Part shown: positions 41,478 through 49,858 of the stretch, piece after piece
Numbering within the stretch: the stretch's first letter is position 1
Layout of the letters: every line of letters starts with the position of its first letter
Assembly: GCF_015477765.1 (NCBI RefSeq)
Contig: NZ_JADLQQ010000006.1
Span: 552,896 to 616,895, forward strand
Direction of reading: 5' to 3'
Source of the DNA: Nocardia transvalensis
GTDB taxonomy: Bacteria; Actinomycetota; Actinomycetes; Mycobacteriales; Mycobacteriaceae
Length of the DNA: 64,000 nt
The notes under the pieces: generated by a model
What the model was told of the DNA's origin: nothing
Databases searched by the model: none
Seen by the model: the letters and a program-made list of their open reading frames with translations, nothing else
Translations under genes and position numbers: made by a program

Positions 41478-42490
41478 GCCTCGAATCCGTGCGGAACCGC
41501 GTCCCGGCGTTCGCGGGTGGGCGTGCCGACCGTATAACGGCGGCACCGCGGCCCGCGGACGATCGCACAATCCGGGCGGTGCCGAAGACGACGCGCGAGC
41601 GAAGGCGGTCGGAGCTCGCGCGGCGGCGGGCTCGCGCCGGGATGGGGTTCGTGGCACCCAATCTGGCGGCGGTGGCGGTGTTCATGCTGTTTCCGCTGGG
41701 GTTTTCGCTGTATCTGAGCTTCCACTCGTGGGATCTGTTCCGGCCGATGCGGTTTACCGGATGGGGGAACTACCGCCAGTTGCTCGGCGATCCGCTGTTC
41801 TATATCGCCCTGCGCAATACGGCGGTGTTCACCGTTCTCACCCTGGTGCCGACGGTCGCCATCAGCCTCGCGGTCGCCGCGGCCTTGAATCGGAAGCTGC
41901 GGGGAATCGGGCTGTTTCGGACGGTGGCCTTCCTGCCGCTCGTCGCCTCGACCGTGGCGATGGCCGTGGTGTGGCGGTTCCTGTTCACCACCGACGGGGG
42001 ATTGGTGAATCTCGTCCTGGGGTGGGTCGGGCTGCGGCCGGTGCCGTGGCTCAGCGAGCCGCAGTGGGCGCTGATCTCGCTGAGCATCGTGACGGTGTGG
42101 AAGAGCGTGCCGTTCGCGACGGTCGTGCTGCTCGCCGCCATGCAGGGCATTCCACAGCACCTGTACGAGGCGGCGATGATCGACGGTGCGGGCCCCTGGC
42201 GGCGTTTCCGCTCGATCACCGTGCCGTTGATCCGCGGCGCCCTGTCGTTCGTCTTCGTCATCACCGTCATCAACACCGTGCAGGCCTTCGATCAGGCCTA
42301 CGCGCTCACCGACGGCAACGGCGGCCCGGAGACGGGCACCTTCGTGCTGGGAATCATGCTGTTCCAGAACGCCTTCCGGTTCTACGAGGTCGGCTATGCC
42401 GCCGCGCTGGCCTGGGTGATGTTCGCGCTGCTGCTGGTTCTCACACTGGTGCAGCTGTGGCTGTCGCGGCGGGAGACACAGCCGTGGTGA
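41474..42490 (+). CDS. Sugar ABC transporter permease (MalF type)
   Basis: The protein has 338 residues. A basic 50-residue cytoplasmic tail precedes six membrane helices (GFVAPNLAAVAVFMLFPLGF is the first). The EAA motif that docks the ATPase is EAAMIDGAGPWRRFRSITVP. It belongs to the first of two permeases of a carbohydrate uptake (CUT1) importer. ATGA and GTGA overlaps tie it to the binding protein upstream and the second permease downstream. Confidence 0.94.
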   Translation: MSLESVRNRVPAFAGGRADRITAAPRPADDRTIRAVPKTTRERRRSELARRRARAGMGFVAPNLAAVAVFMLFPLGFSLYLSFHSWDLFRPMRFTGWGNYRQLLGDPLFYIALRNTAVFTVLTLVPTVAISLAVAAALNRKLRGIGLFRTVAFLPLVASTVAMAVVWRFLFTTDGGLVNLVLGWVGLRPVPWLSEPQWALISLSIVTVWKSVPFATVVLLAAMQGIPQHLYEAAMIDGAGPWRRFRSITVPLIRGALSFVFVITVINTVQAFDQAYALTDGNGGPETGTFVLGIMLFQNAFRFYEVGYAAALAWVMFALLLVLTLVQLWLSRRETQPW

Positions 42491-43323
42491 CCGTGCGGGC
42501 GCGGCGCGCGATCGTGCGCGGGGCGCTGATCTATGCCGCGCTGGTGGTGATCGCCTGGTGTGCCATCGGGCCGATCCTCTGGGCGCTGTCGGCCTCGCTG
42601 AAAGGCGATGGCGCGCTGAGCGACCCGAATCCGATCCCCTCCGACCCGCAGTGGTCGAATTACGGCCGGGTCTTCGGGCTGTTGCCGCTGGGGCGCATGC
42701 TGCTGAATACGGCGATCTATGCCGGATGCGTCACCGCCGGGCAGGTGTTCTTCTGCTCGCTGGCCGGATATGCCTTCGCGCGCTTGCGTTTTCCCGGGCG
42801 AGATCTGTTGTTCGTGGCGTACCTGGCGACGCTGATGGTGCCGCTGACGGTGACGGTCATTCCGCAATTCCTGCTCATGCGCGCCTTCGGCTGGGTCGAT
42901 ACGCCGTGGGCGATGATCGTGCCCGGCCTGTTCGGCTCGGCCTTCGGCACCTATCTGATGCGGCAGTTCTTCCGCACGCTGCCGGTGGAGCTGGAGGAGG
43001 CCGCCGTTCTCGACGGCTGCAGCACCTGGCAGGTGTACTGGCGCGTGCTGCTCCCGCACGCCCGTCCCGCGGTCATGGTGCTGGCCGTGCTCACCTGGAT
43101 CACGGTGTGGAACGACTTCCTGTGGCCGCTGGTGATGATTCAACGCAACGAGATAGCCACGGCCACTTTGGGATTGGTGCGCCTGCAGGGGCAGTACCAC
43201 ACGCAGTGGCCGATCCTCATGGCCGCCGCGCTGATCGTGCTGGCTCCGCTGCTGATCGTGTACGCCTTCGCCCAGAAGGCATTCGTCCGCGGCATCGCCC
43301 AATCCGGGCTCGGCGGGCGTTGA
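42487..43323 (+). CDS. Sugar ABC transporter permease (MalG type)
   Basis: The protein has 278 residues; the start is the GTG at 42487 (a GTG one codon earlier is possible). Six helices are visible, including YAALVVIAWCAIGPILWALS, with an EAA loop reading EEAAVLDGCSTWQVYWRVLL. No ATP-binding protein follows: the next gene encodes a TIGR03086 protein. The importer must therefore borrow an ATPase encoded elsewhere, as SugC/MsiK-type subunits do in actinomycetes. Confidence 0.94.
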   Translation: MTVRARRAIVRGALIYAALVVIAWCAIGPILWALSASLKGDGALSDPNPIPSDPQWSNYGRVFGLLPLGRMLLNTAIYAGCVTAGQVFFCSLAGYAFARLRFPGRDLLFVAYLATLMVPLTVTVIPQFLLMRAFGWVDTPWAMIVPGLFGSAFGTYLMRQFFRTLPVELEEAAVLDGCSTWQVYWRVLLPHARPAVMVLAVLTWITVWNDFLWPLVMIQRNEIATATLGLVRLQGQYHTQWPILMAAALIVLAPLLIVYAFAQKAFVRGIAQSGLGGR

Positions 43324-43409
43324 TTCGATCCGACTTCGCCACCTCCGGGAATGTCTTGTCGGTGGATGTCGCTATGTTCGACAGCGAAACGAGTTGAAAG
43401 GCACCACCG

Positions 43410-44033
43410 ATGAGCATCACCCCGCAGACCGCCGACGATCCGGCCACCGCCCTCGCTCCGGTATGGCGGGATGTGCTCATCGCCTCCCACCGCGCCCTGG
43501 TCGACGTGGTCGCCGGAATCGGCCACGAGCAGTGGCGGCTGCCGACTCCGTGCTCGCAATGGACGGTTACGCAGGTGATTCAGCACGCCGCCGCCGATCA
43601 GCGCGCCTATGCCAGGGCACTCGGCGTCGGATCCGGTCCCGAATACGACCCGTTCGCCCCCTCCGGCACCATCACCGGCCTGCCCGCCGCCTTGGTTGCC
43701 ACGGCCGTCGACGAGGCGGCCGCGGCCTGGGCGACCGTCACCGACCCCACCGCACCCGTGCCCACCCCGCTGCCGCACGGCGCCCTGCCCGCCTCGGTCG
43801 CGGCGGTCCTGTGCGCCCTGGATGCGGCCGTCCACGCCTGGGACATCGCCGCCGCCACCGGCCAGCGTTCACCGCTGACCGACGACCTCGCCGCGGCCTT
43901 GCTCCTCGGCGCCGGCGGGCTGATCGAACCGTTGCGGCAGTACGGCGTCTACGACCCGGCCGTGGCGGGCGATCCCACCGACACCCCGGTCGACCAGCTC
44001 CTGCGCTACCTGGGCCGCGACCCCCGGGGCTGA
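43410..44033 (+). CDS. TIGR03086 family (DinB/mycothiol-dependent isomerase fold) protein
   Basis: The protein has 207 residues from MSITPQTADDPATALAPVWR. It shows the mycothiol-dependent metal-binding helical bundle: GIGHEQWRLPTPCSQWTVTQ, VIQHAAADQRAYARAL and ALDAAVHAWDIAAATGQ with its conserved histidines. These proteins bind zinc and may use mycothiol as cofactor; the exact reaction is unknown. It lies between the sugar importer and ychF, on the same strand as both but with 86 and 25 bp gaps. Confidence 0.88.
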   Translation: MSITPQTADDPATALAPVWRDVLIASHRALVDVVAGIGHEQWRLPTPCSQWTVTQVIQHAAADQRAYARALGVGSGPEYDPFAPSGTITGLPAALVATAVDEAAAAWATVTDPTAPVPTPLPHGALPASVAAVLCALDAAVHAWDIAAATGQRSPLTDDLAAALLLGAGGLIEPLRQYGVYDPAVAGDPTDTPVDQLLRYLGRDPRG

Positions 44034-44058
44034 CGGGGCCGCGTAGACTCTTGCTCTC

Positions 44059-45138
44059 GTGAGTCTCACCCTCGGAATCGTCGGCCTACCGAATGTCGGC
44101 AAGTCGACGCTGTTCAATGCGCTGACCAAGAACGACGTGCTGGCGGCGAACTACCCGTTCGCCACCATCGAGCCGAACGTCGGCGTGGTGCCGCTGCCCG
44201 ATCCGAGGCTGAACAGGCTGGCCGAGATCTTCGGCTCCGAGCGCGTCGTTCCGGCGACCGTGTCGTTCGTCGACATCGCCGGCATCGTGAAGGGCGCCTC
44301 CGAGGGGGCGGGGCTGGGTAACAAGTTCCTGGCCAACATCCGCGAGGCCGACGCCATCTGCCAGGTGGTGCGGGTCTTCGCCGATGACGATGTGGTGCAC
44401 GTCGACGGCCGTGTCGACCCGCTCGCCGATATCGAGGTCATCGAGACCGAGCTGATCCTCGCCGACCTGCAGACCTTGGAGAAGGCCGTGCCGCGGCTCG
44501 AGAAGGAGGCCAAAGTCAAGAAGGAGCGCAAGCCCGCCTTCGAGGCCGCCAAGGCCGCCCAGGACATCCTCAACGGCGGCAAGACCCTGTTCGCCGTCCG
44601 CGACCAGCTCGACACCGACCTGCTGCGCGAACTGTCGCTGCTGACCATCAAGCCGTTCCTGTACGTATTCAACGCCGACGAGTCGGTGCTGACCGACGAG
44701 GCCCGCGTTGCGGAGCTGAAAGCCGCTGTTGCCCCTGCGGATTCGGTATTCCTGGACGCCAAGGTCGAGGCCGAATTGCTGGAGCTGGACGAGGAGTCCG
44801 CCCGCGAACTGCTCGAATCCATCGGCCAATCCGAGCCCGGCCTACACGCCCTGGCCCGCGCCGGCTTCCACACCCTGGGCCTGCAGACCTACCTCACCGC
44901 CGGCCCCAAAGAGGCCCGCGCCTGGACCATCCACCGCGGCGACACCGCCCCCAAGGCCGCCGGCGTCATCCACACCGACTTCGAACGAGGCTTCATCAAG
45001 GCCGAGGTCGTCGCCTACAACGACCTGATCGAAGCCGGCTCCATGTCCGCAGCCAAGGCAGCAGGCAAGGTCCGGATGGAGGGCAAGGATTACGTGATGG
45101 CAGACGGGGACGTCGTGGAGTTCCGTTTCAACGTGTAG
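44059..45138 (+). CDS. ychF: Ribosome-associated ATPase/GTPase YchF
   Basis: The protein has 359 residues from a GTG. G-domain motifs are GLPNVGKST and DIAGIVKGASEGAGLGNKFL, with the NADE-type specificity motif VFNADESVL found in YchF, which prefers ATP. A TGS domain occupies the C-terminus (GVIHTDFERGFIKAEVVAYN). YchF acts in translation and oxidative-stress responses. TAGACT at 44044 places the transcript start within a few bases of the GTG, so the mRNA is nearly leaderless. Confidence 0.97.
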   Translation: MSLTLGIVGLPNVGKSTLFNALTKNDVLAANYPFATIEPNVGVVPLPDPRLNRLAEIFGSERVVPATVSFVDIAGIVKGASEGAGLGNKFLANIREADAICQVVRVFADDDVVHVDGRVDPLADIEVIETELILADLQTLEKAVPRLEKEAKVKKERKPAFEAAKAAQDILNGGKTLFAVRDQLDTDLLRELSLLTIKPFLYVFNADESVLTDEARVAELKAAVAPADSVFLDAKVEAELLELDEESARELLESIGQSEPGLHALARAGFHTLGLQTYLTAGPKEARAWTIHRGDTAPKAAGVIHTDFERGFIKAEVVAYNDLIEAGSMSAAKAAGKVRMEGKDYVMADGDVVEFRFNV

Positions 45139-45198
45139 CTGTTGAGAAGTAGCGCCAGGGTTCGTACGGACGGAGTCTCATTCGAACGGAGGGCGGGT

Positions 45199-45606
45199 AT
45201 GGCGACCGGAATCGTGACGCAGGACGACAGCGTTTTCATCGCGATGACAGACGGCTTGTCCCCGGATATTCGCCGCCTGGCCCTCGCCTGCCGCAGCCTG
45301 ATCTATGACGTGCTGCCCGTGACTGTGGAGGTGGTCTGGCCGCAGCAGCGCACCGCCGGATACGGTACGGGGCCGAAGAAGATGACCGAGCACTTCTGCT
45401 GGATCGCCCCCCACACCAAACATGTAGTGCTCGGCTTCTACTACGGTGCCGAGCTCCCCGATCCCGAAAAGATTCTCGAAGGGACCGGAAAGTCCATGCG
45501 CCACGCGAAGATCCGCACGCCAGAAGATGTCCAGAGCCCAGCCCTGCGGCGTCTCATCGAGATCGCCACCACGCACCGCGTGCCACCCCCGCAACCGCGG
45601 CCGTGA
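45199..45606 (+). CDS. DUF1801 (YdhG-like) protein
   Basis: The protein has 135 residues from MATGIVTQDDSVFIAMTDGL, with GGAGG 7 nt upstream. The DUF1801 pattern is visible: RLALACRSLIYDVLPVTVEV, WPQQRTAGYGTGPKKMTEH and VLGFYYGAELPDPEKILEGT. These are small cytosolic proteins of unknown biochemical activity. It follows ychF on the same strand with 60 bp between them. Confidence 0.82.
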   Translation: MATGIVTQDDSVFIAMTDGLSPDIRRLALACRSLIYDVLPVTVEVVWPQQRTAGYGTGPKKMTEHFCWIAPHTKHVVLGFYYGAELPDPEKILEGTGKSMRHAKIRTPEDVQSPALRRLIEIATTHRVPPPQPRP

Positions 45607-45720
45607 GATCTCAGGCCCGGACTGTGCGGCCCGCGGCAGGAAAGGTGTTCCGGGCGTGGGCTTCTCGTTGCGTGAGAGAAGTCCTACGGGTTGTAGTATT
45701 GGTTGGGTAGCATCGTGGGC

Positions 45721-46131
45721 ATGCCCGTCAAACAACGCACAGCGATTGTGGTTCTGGTCGGCGCGGTGATGGTGTTGCTCGTAGTCGGGTGGCGGGCATG
45801 GGATCACGGGCCGAGGACCGTCGCGGTCGACAACAACATCGGGTACGTCCTGCTGTGGCCGCTGTTCGCCGCGTTCCTCGTCTGGGGATGGCTCCGATTC
45901 CGGGCGTTGGAACGACAACGCCCGGCAGACACGGCGTCTCGCGCGAAGGAACACCTGTCGCGCGAAGTTCCCGCCGAACTGCTCCCGACACGGCCGATGC
46001 GCCCGCACCATGCGGACCCGGCGCTGGATGCCTACAACACCTATCTCGCCGAACTCAATGCACGGGAACTGCAACAACATCTGCGCGCGGCCGGATTGGA
46101 TATCGGCGAGCCTCCCTCGCGACGGCACTGA
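45721..46131 (+). CDS. Two-helix membrane protein, unknown
   Basis: The protein has 136 residues from MPVKQRTAIVVLVGAVMVLL. The first hydrophobic segment spans residues 8-24 and a second (NIGYVLLWPLFAAFLVWGWL) residues 40-58. The remainder is a hydrophilic cytoplasmic tail with a conserved-looking DPALDAYNTYLAELNARELQ helix. No enzymatic motif is seen. The tail resembles small actinobacterial membrane proteins of unknown role. Confidence 0.65.
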   Translation: MPVKQRTAIVVLVGAVMVLLVVGWRAWDHGPRTVAVDNNIGYVLLWPLFAAFLVWGWLRFRALERQRPADTASRAKEHLSREVPAELLPTRPMRPHHADPALDAYNTYLAELNARELQQHLRAAGLDIGEPPSRRH

Positions 46132-46528
46132 CCTCCACCGATGCTCTCGGCATGTCCCGGAGTGCCGTCGTCACGAGGACGGCGCGCTGGGTTGGACCGC
46201 GAAGCTGGTTCGACCGCCACAGAAGTCCCGGATCTTCGATAGGTCTGGGGCGTAGATGACTAACATGTGATGATGCCTCGGCTGGGGAGCCGAGCTACCC
46301 CTGTTCGCCCGCGATATCCCGGCCGATGCTGATTTCGCGGTTCGAAGCGACTGCTCGCGAAAGGGGCGGGCGGACGGCTGGTGGTGGAGCGAGGTCGGAT
46401 GTGCCGACGAGATCGGGTGGGCCGCATGATCGATCGTGAATGGAACCGCGGGTGGCGTGAGAGCGTCGAATCAGGTGAGAGCGCCGCGCGGTGAGCCGCA
46501 TCGGGCGGCGGTGACGGGAGGGGTGCGG
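46132..46528. other. Intergenic region with one hairpin
   Basis: No ORF here looks protein-like. CTCGGCT (46277-46283) and AGCCGAG (46288-46294) form a perfect 7-bp stem with a GGGG loop, the only clear structure. The last part carries GGGAGGGG, the ribosome binding site of the following gene. Confidence 0.5.
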
Positions 46529-46981
46529 ATGGAAGACGACAAACGGGGCGCATGGCAGATCGCGGTGGGGCTGGGGTGGCCCGATCCCAGTGGGCCCGGG
46601 TCTCTCGACAACGACGAGATTCACCCGATCGCACTGTTGCTCGAAGAGAGTGCGCATCGGGTTCGTGGAGTGAACCGTATTCCGTGCTACACGGGGTTCG
46701 GGCCGGTGGGGGAAATCCTCGATTTCGCTGTGCGGCTTTGCGGTAACGCGTACGACCCGGCGGCGGTGCCGGTCGAATGCACCCTCACCGTTTACGCGAC
46801 CCAGGATGAGCTCGACGAGCTACTGCAGGCCGTCGTGGAGGATCTCGGCGTGAGTAAGGACGGATATTCCGTGGCTGCCGGGCGCAAAGTCACTCTCGGA
46901 CTGCGCGATGTTTCGCCGGGATCGCAGGAGGACGCTCTCTACCAGCACCTGGTCGACCGGTATCGCAACCGGGCAGACTAG
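46529..46981 (+). CDS. Hypothetical cytosolic protein
   Basis: The protein has 150 residues from MEDDKRGAWQIAVGLGWPDP, with GGGAGGGG before the ATG. It is acidic, without membrane segments or signal peptide. Segments such as EILDFAVRLCGNAYDPAAVP, CTLTVYATQDELDELLQAVV and EDALYQHLVDRYRNRAD suggest a folded alpha/beta protein. I do not recognise a family. Codon use matches neighbouring genes. Confidence 0.65.
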   Translation: MEDDKRGAWQIAVGLGWPDPSGPGSLDNDEIHPIALLLEESAHRVRGVNRIPCYTGFGPVGEILDFAVRLCGNAYDPAAVPVECTLTVYATQDELDELLQAVVEDLGVSKDGYSVAAGRKVTLGLRDVSPGSQEDALYQHLVDRYRNRAD

Positions 46982-47048
46982 GCGCTCCCGTCAAACCGCC
47001 CGATCGACGGATGTGTCGATAGGGCGGTTTCGTTCCCGGGCACGTGGC

Positions 47049-47573
47049 TCAGTGGTGCCCGTGCAGGGCGTGGACGACCGCGTGGCCCTTGCCCCGGCCG
47101 ATCAGCCACTTGTTCACCGGTGTGGTCACGACGAAGGCGATGGCGAAGGCGAAGGCCAGTGTGGCCCAGAACAATACGGAGTCCAGGTGAGCGTCCATGG
47201 CGCCGGGGACGGCGAGGATCACGGCGTTGTCGACGATCTCCATCACGCTGATCGACACGGTGTCGGCGGCCAGGGCGGTGGTGACGGCGGCGCCGAGGGT
47301 GAGCCCGGCCTTCAGCACGCCGCGCATGGTGAAGGCGTAGCCGAAGACGAAGGCCAGCACGATCGCCAGCACCATCGTCGGAGCATTGCCCCACCCGAGC
47401 GCCGTACCGATCACCATGCCGAGCACCTCGCCGATGGCGCACCCGGTGAGGCAGTGCAGGGTCGCCAGCGCCGCCATCTTCCAGCTGGTGGGGACGTGGC
47501 TCGAGTGAGTGGTCATGGCAGTGCCCCCGTGTGTGTGATCGTGTCCGCTGTGCGCCGAGTGGTCGTTCCGCAT
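47049..47573 (-). CDS. DUF4396 membrane protein, probable copper-responsive gene
   Basis: The protein has 174 residues from the ATG at 47573: MRNDHSAHSGHDHTHGGTA, a His-rich, metal-binding-like tail, then four hydrophobic segments (AALATLHCLTGCAIGEVLGM, APTMVLAIVLAFVFGYAFTM and others) and a His-rich end HAVVHALHGHH. This is the DUF4396 pattern. The long start is chosen because a -10 TATTAT lies 7 nt upstream, giving a leaderless transcript; ATG at 47516 is an alternative. A CsoR-type palindrome in the promoter suggests copper control. Transport or copper-buffering roles are inferred only. Confidence 0.85.
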   Translation of the reverse strand: MRNDHSAHSGHDHTHGGTAMTTHSSHVPTSWKMAALATLHCLTGCAIGEVLGMVIGTALGWGNAPTMVLAIVLAFVFGYAFTMRGVLKAGLTLGAAVTTALAADTVSISVMEIVDNAVILAVPGAMDAHLDSVLFWATLAFAFAIAFVVTTPVNKWLIGRGKGHAVVHALHGHH

Positions 47574-47580
47574 GGCTCGA

Positions 47581-47608
47581 ATAATACCCCTGGGGGGTAT
47601 TTAGTCAA
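47581..47608 (-). promoter_or_regulatory. Promoter with CsoR-like operator for the DUF4396 gene
   Basis: On the minus strand TTGACT (47608-47603) and TATTAT (47586-47581) are 16 bp apart. The 17-bp palindrome ATACCCC-TGG-GGGGTAT (47584-47600) fills the spacer and matches the G/C-tract dyads bound by CsoR/RcnR-type copper repressors. A second, weaker TACC...GGTA element follows at 47610-47623. Confidence 0.7.
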
Positions 47609-47689
47609 TACCATTAGGGGGTAGGTGTATGGGCTCTACCGCGGTGAGTACTACTTGCGTCAGGACTGCGACATTGTTGCTACGAGGCC

Positions 47690-48049
47690 ATGCCCTCCGG
47701 ATACACCCTGATATGGCACGGCATCGACGACGACTTCGGTGCCTCGAACGGATGGATCTATTCGCGCGACCCGATCGGCGACCGAGTCGTCGTCGGCCAA
47801 TGCCGCGAATTCGACACGCGCACAGTGCATGTCAACACCGTCGCCCCCAACGTCTGGGCCCAGATGAGCAGCTGGAACAAGTCGGATGCCACCAGCTTCG
47901 AGGGCTTCAACCAGAACCTACCCTGCAGGTTCTTCACACCCCCGACAATCCGCTGGCCGGAACCGAAGGCCGCCTCCACGAGAAGTGAAGGCGGCCTTCG
48001 CGATCGTCATCGTCGATCGGCCCTCGACCCGGTATGTCTGTCCGTATGA
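47690..48049 (+). CDS. Hypothetical protein, possible remnant
   Basis: The frame opens MPSGYTLIWHGIDDDFGASN and continues GWIYSRDPIGDRVVVGQCRE with protein-like composition to about residue 90 (NLPCRFFTPPTIRW). Beyond that it reads through a strong hairpin (47965-47999) into Arg-rich sequence, so the true C-terminus is uncertain and the gene may be frameshifted or truncated. No family recognised. Local G+C is lower than in neighbouring genes. Confidence 0.4.
   Translation: MPSGYTLIWHGIDDDFGASNGWIYSRDPIGDRVVVGQCREFDTRTVHVNTVAPNVWAQMSSWNKSDATSFEGFNQNLPCRFFTPPTIRWPEPKAASTRSEGGLRDRHRRSALDPVCLSV
47965..47999 (+). terminator. Stem-loop terminator
   Basis: GAAGGCCGCC (47965-47974) and GGCGGCCTTC (47990-47999) form a perfect 10-bp stem with a 15-nt loop. 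The arms resemble those of the hairpin at 49024. It falls within the 3' part of the hypothetical ORF at 47690. Confidence 0.6.
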
Positions 48050-48056
48050 TCACGAC

Positions 48057-48203
48057 ATGGGGGAGGTCTGGCACCATCTCGTACGACTGCTGGAGCCCTT
48101 TGCCGGGCTGCTCGATTATCTGAGCCCCTGGGGGATTCCGTGGCCGCTGACATTCGCGCTCGTCTTCCCGATCGTCACCTGGGTGCTGGCCGGAATGGTG
48201 TAG
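48057..48203 (+). CDS. 48-residue single-span membrane protein
   Basis: The product starts MGEVWHHLVRLLEPFAGLLD, followed by the membrane span WPLTFALVFPIVTWVLAGMV. TATGAT (48045-48050) lies 7 nt before the ATG, suggesting a leaderless transcript. The TAG stop shares its G with a GTG that opens the next reading frame, which points to translational coupling with the damaged membrane-protein gene that follows. Confidence 0.55.
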   Translation: MGEVWHHLVRLLEPFAGLLDYLSPWGIPWPLTFALVFPIVTWVLAGMV

Positions 48204-48992
48204 TGGTCTCGTGGGACCGCCTGGCCCGTCCGATGCGACTACCCCCTCACGACTACCGGCCACCCGTGCAGGAACCGGGTACTGGGCGAATGGCAGCGGT
48301 GCCGCTATCACCGTCCGGGTACCCGGCGCCGCAGCGGCCGTGAAGTACGCGAGCTCCTCCGCTGGCAAACGGTTCGGCGCGGTGGCCGCCTCGTCGAACG
48401 AGACGACATCCACGGACGTGGGTTCCTGCGTGATCGCTCCCAGATCCGCGGCCTCCTGTACTACCGGGGCTTCGCACGACCGCCGCGGAATGTGCGCCGA
48501 ATCTGGCGCACCTGGCTGACCGAACGTCGCGATGATTGGCGCAAACTCATCGCACAGTTCCGCGCCGGCGGAGTACTCGACTTTCGAGTCTTGTTCATGG
48601 GCGCGGCGAATGCCTCGGCGCGAATGGGGGTTTCGTCCCGGCTGACCCAGGTGATCCGGGCGACCCGGCTGATATTGCTGCTCACCACGGCCGGACTGGT
48701 ACTGGTCGGCTTCACGGTATGGCGGAACTACGACCCCAAGAGTTGGCTCAGCTACGTCGCTGCTCTGATGTTCGTCGCCGCGTGGGCGGTTGCTCGCTGG
48801 GGAATCTGGGCCGAGGTTTCCACCGACTCGGAGTTTCGGTGGCGTGGTGGCTGGTTGCGGAATGCGACCATCCAAACCGCGAAATGGTTCGCCGCATTCA
48901 TGCTCATCTCGGTTCTGGCCGGTGACCTGATCACTCGGATCGAAAAACTTCTGCGCGGCCCAGGCCAGCTGGATATCGGCGGCCTGTTGTAG
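48203..48992 (+). pseudogene. Membrane protein gene with apparent frameshift
   Basis: From the GTG at 48203 the frame reads VSWDRLARPMRLPPHDYRPP and stops at 48343. A different frame, with no start of its own until a GTG at 48492, reads REVRELLRWQTVRRGGRLVE, then GRGFLRDRSQIRGLLYYRGF before 48492 with convincing composition. It continues to a C-terminal membrane domain (ATRLILLLTTAGLVLVGFTV, LSYVAALMFVAAWAVARWGI). One frameshift near 48270-48310 would join them into about 260 residues. If undamaged, the real gene is only 48492-48992 (166 residues). No family recognised. Confidence 0.5.
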
Positions 48993-49023
48993 TTGCGGTC
49001 GTATCGGACGAGCGGCGAACGAC

Positions 49024-49059
49024 GAAGGCCGCTCGCATCCGAGGATGCGGGCGGCCTTC
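49024..49059 (-). terminator. Terminator of the sdh operon
   Basis: A 17-nt arm beginning GAAGGCCGCTCGCATCC (49024-49040) pairs with 49043-49059 with a single G-T wobble. It lies 17 nt beyond the sdhB stop codon on the minus strand and can also end the convergent transcript. Confidence 0.75.
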
Positions 49060-49075
49060 AGTGTTTCGGGCTGGG

Positions 49076-49858
49076 TCAGCGGGCGAAGAGCAAGGCGCGC
49101 TTGACTTCCTGGATGGCCTTGGTGACCTCGATGCCGCGAGGGCAGGCGTCGGTGCAGTTGAAGGTGGTGCGGCAGCGCCAGACGCCTTCGACGTCGTTGA
49201 GGATGTCGAGGCGTTCGCGGGCGCCTTCGTCGCGGCTGTCGAAGATGAAGCGGTGGGCGTTCACGATCGCGGCCGGGCCGAAGTAGCTGCCGTCGTTCCA
49301 GTACACCGGGCACGAGGTGGTGCAGCAGGCGCACAGGATGCACTTGGTGGTGTCGTCGAACCGGGCGCGGTCGGCCTGGCTCTGGATGCGCTCGCGGGTG
49401 GGTTCGTTGCCGTGGGTGATCAGGTACGGCTTGACCGCCTTGAACGCGTCGAAGAACGGCTCCATGTTCACCACGAGGTCCTTTTCCACGGGCAGGCCGC
49501 GGATGGGCTCGACGGTGACGGTGAGCGCCCTGCCACCTTTCGGCAGCATGTCGCGCATCAGCACCTTGCACGCCAGCCGGTTCACGCCGTTGATGCGCAT
49601 GGCGTCGGAACCACAGACGCCGTGGGCGCAGGAGCGGCGGAAGGTGAGCGTGCCGTCCAGGTAGGACTTGATGTAGATGAGCACGTTCAGGAAGCGGTCG
49701 GTCGGCAGCACCGGCACCTGGAACGAATCCCAGTGCGCGCCTCGGCCGTCCTCCGGGTTGAACCGCGCCACCTTGACGGTGATCATGGTCGAGCCCTCTG
49801 GCACCGGGGCAGGCTTCGAAGGGGAAGTCCCAACTACCTCGTTGGCTACGGCGGTCAT
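49076..49858 (-). CDS. sdhB: Succinate dehydrogenase iron-sulfur subunit
   Basis: The protein has 260 residues. [2Fe-2S] cysteines are in RRSCAHGVCGSDAM and LACKV; the [4Fe-4S]/[3Fe-4S] cysteines are in CILCACCTTSCPVYW and NCTDACPRGIEV. It passes electrons from SdhA flavin to the membrane subunits in the TCA cycle and respiratory chain. The start overlaps the sdhA stop by one base (TGATG). It is the last gene of sdhCDAB, followed by a strong terminator. Confidence 0.97.
   Translation of the reverse strand: MTAVANEVVGTSPSKPAPVPEGSTMITVKVARFNPEDGRGAHWDSFQVPVLPTDRFLNVLIYIKSYLDGTLTFRRSCAHGVCGSDAMRINGVNRLACKVLMRDMLPKGGRALTVTVEPIRGLPVEKDLVVNMEPFFDAFKAVKPYLITHGNEPTRERIQSQADRARFDDTTKCILCACCTTSCPVYWNDGSYFGPAAIVNAHRFIFDSRDEGARERLDILNDVEGVWRCRTTFNCTDACPRGIEVTKAIQEVKRALLFAR

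Noticed and set aside
47934..49571. 545-codon minus-strand ORF
   Set aside because: It overlaps sdhB in another frame and runs through two terminator hairpins.
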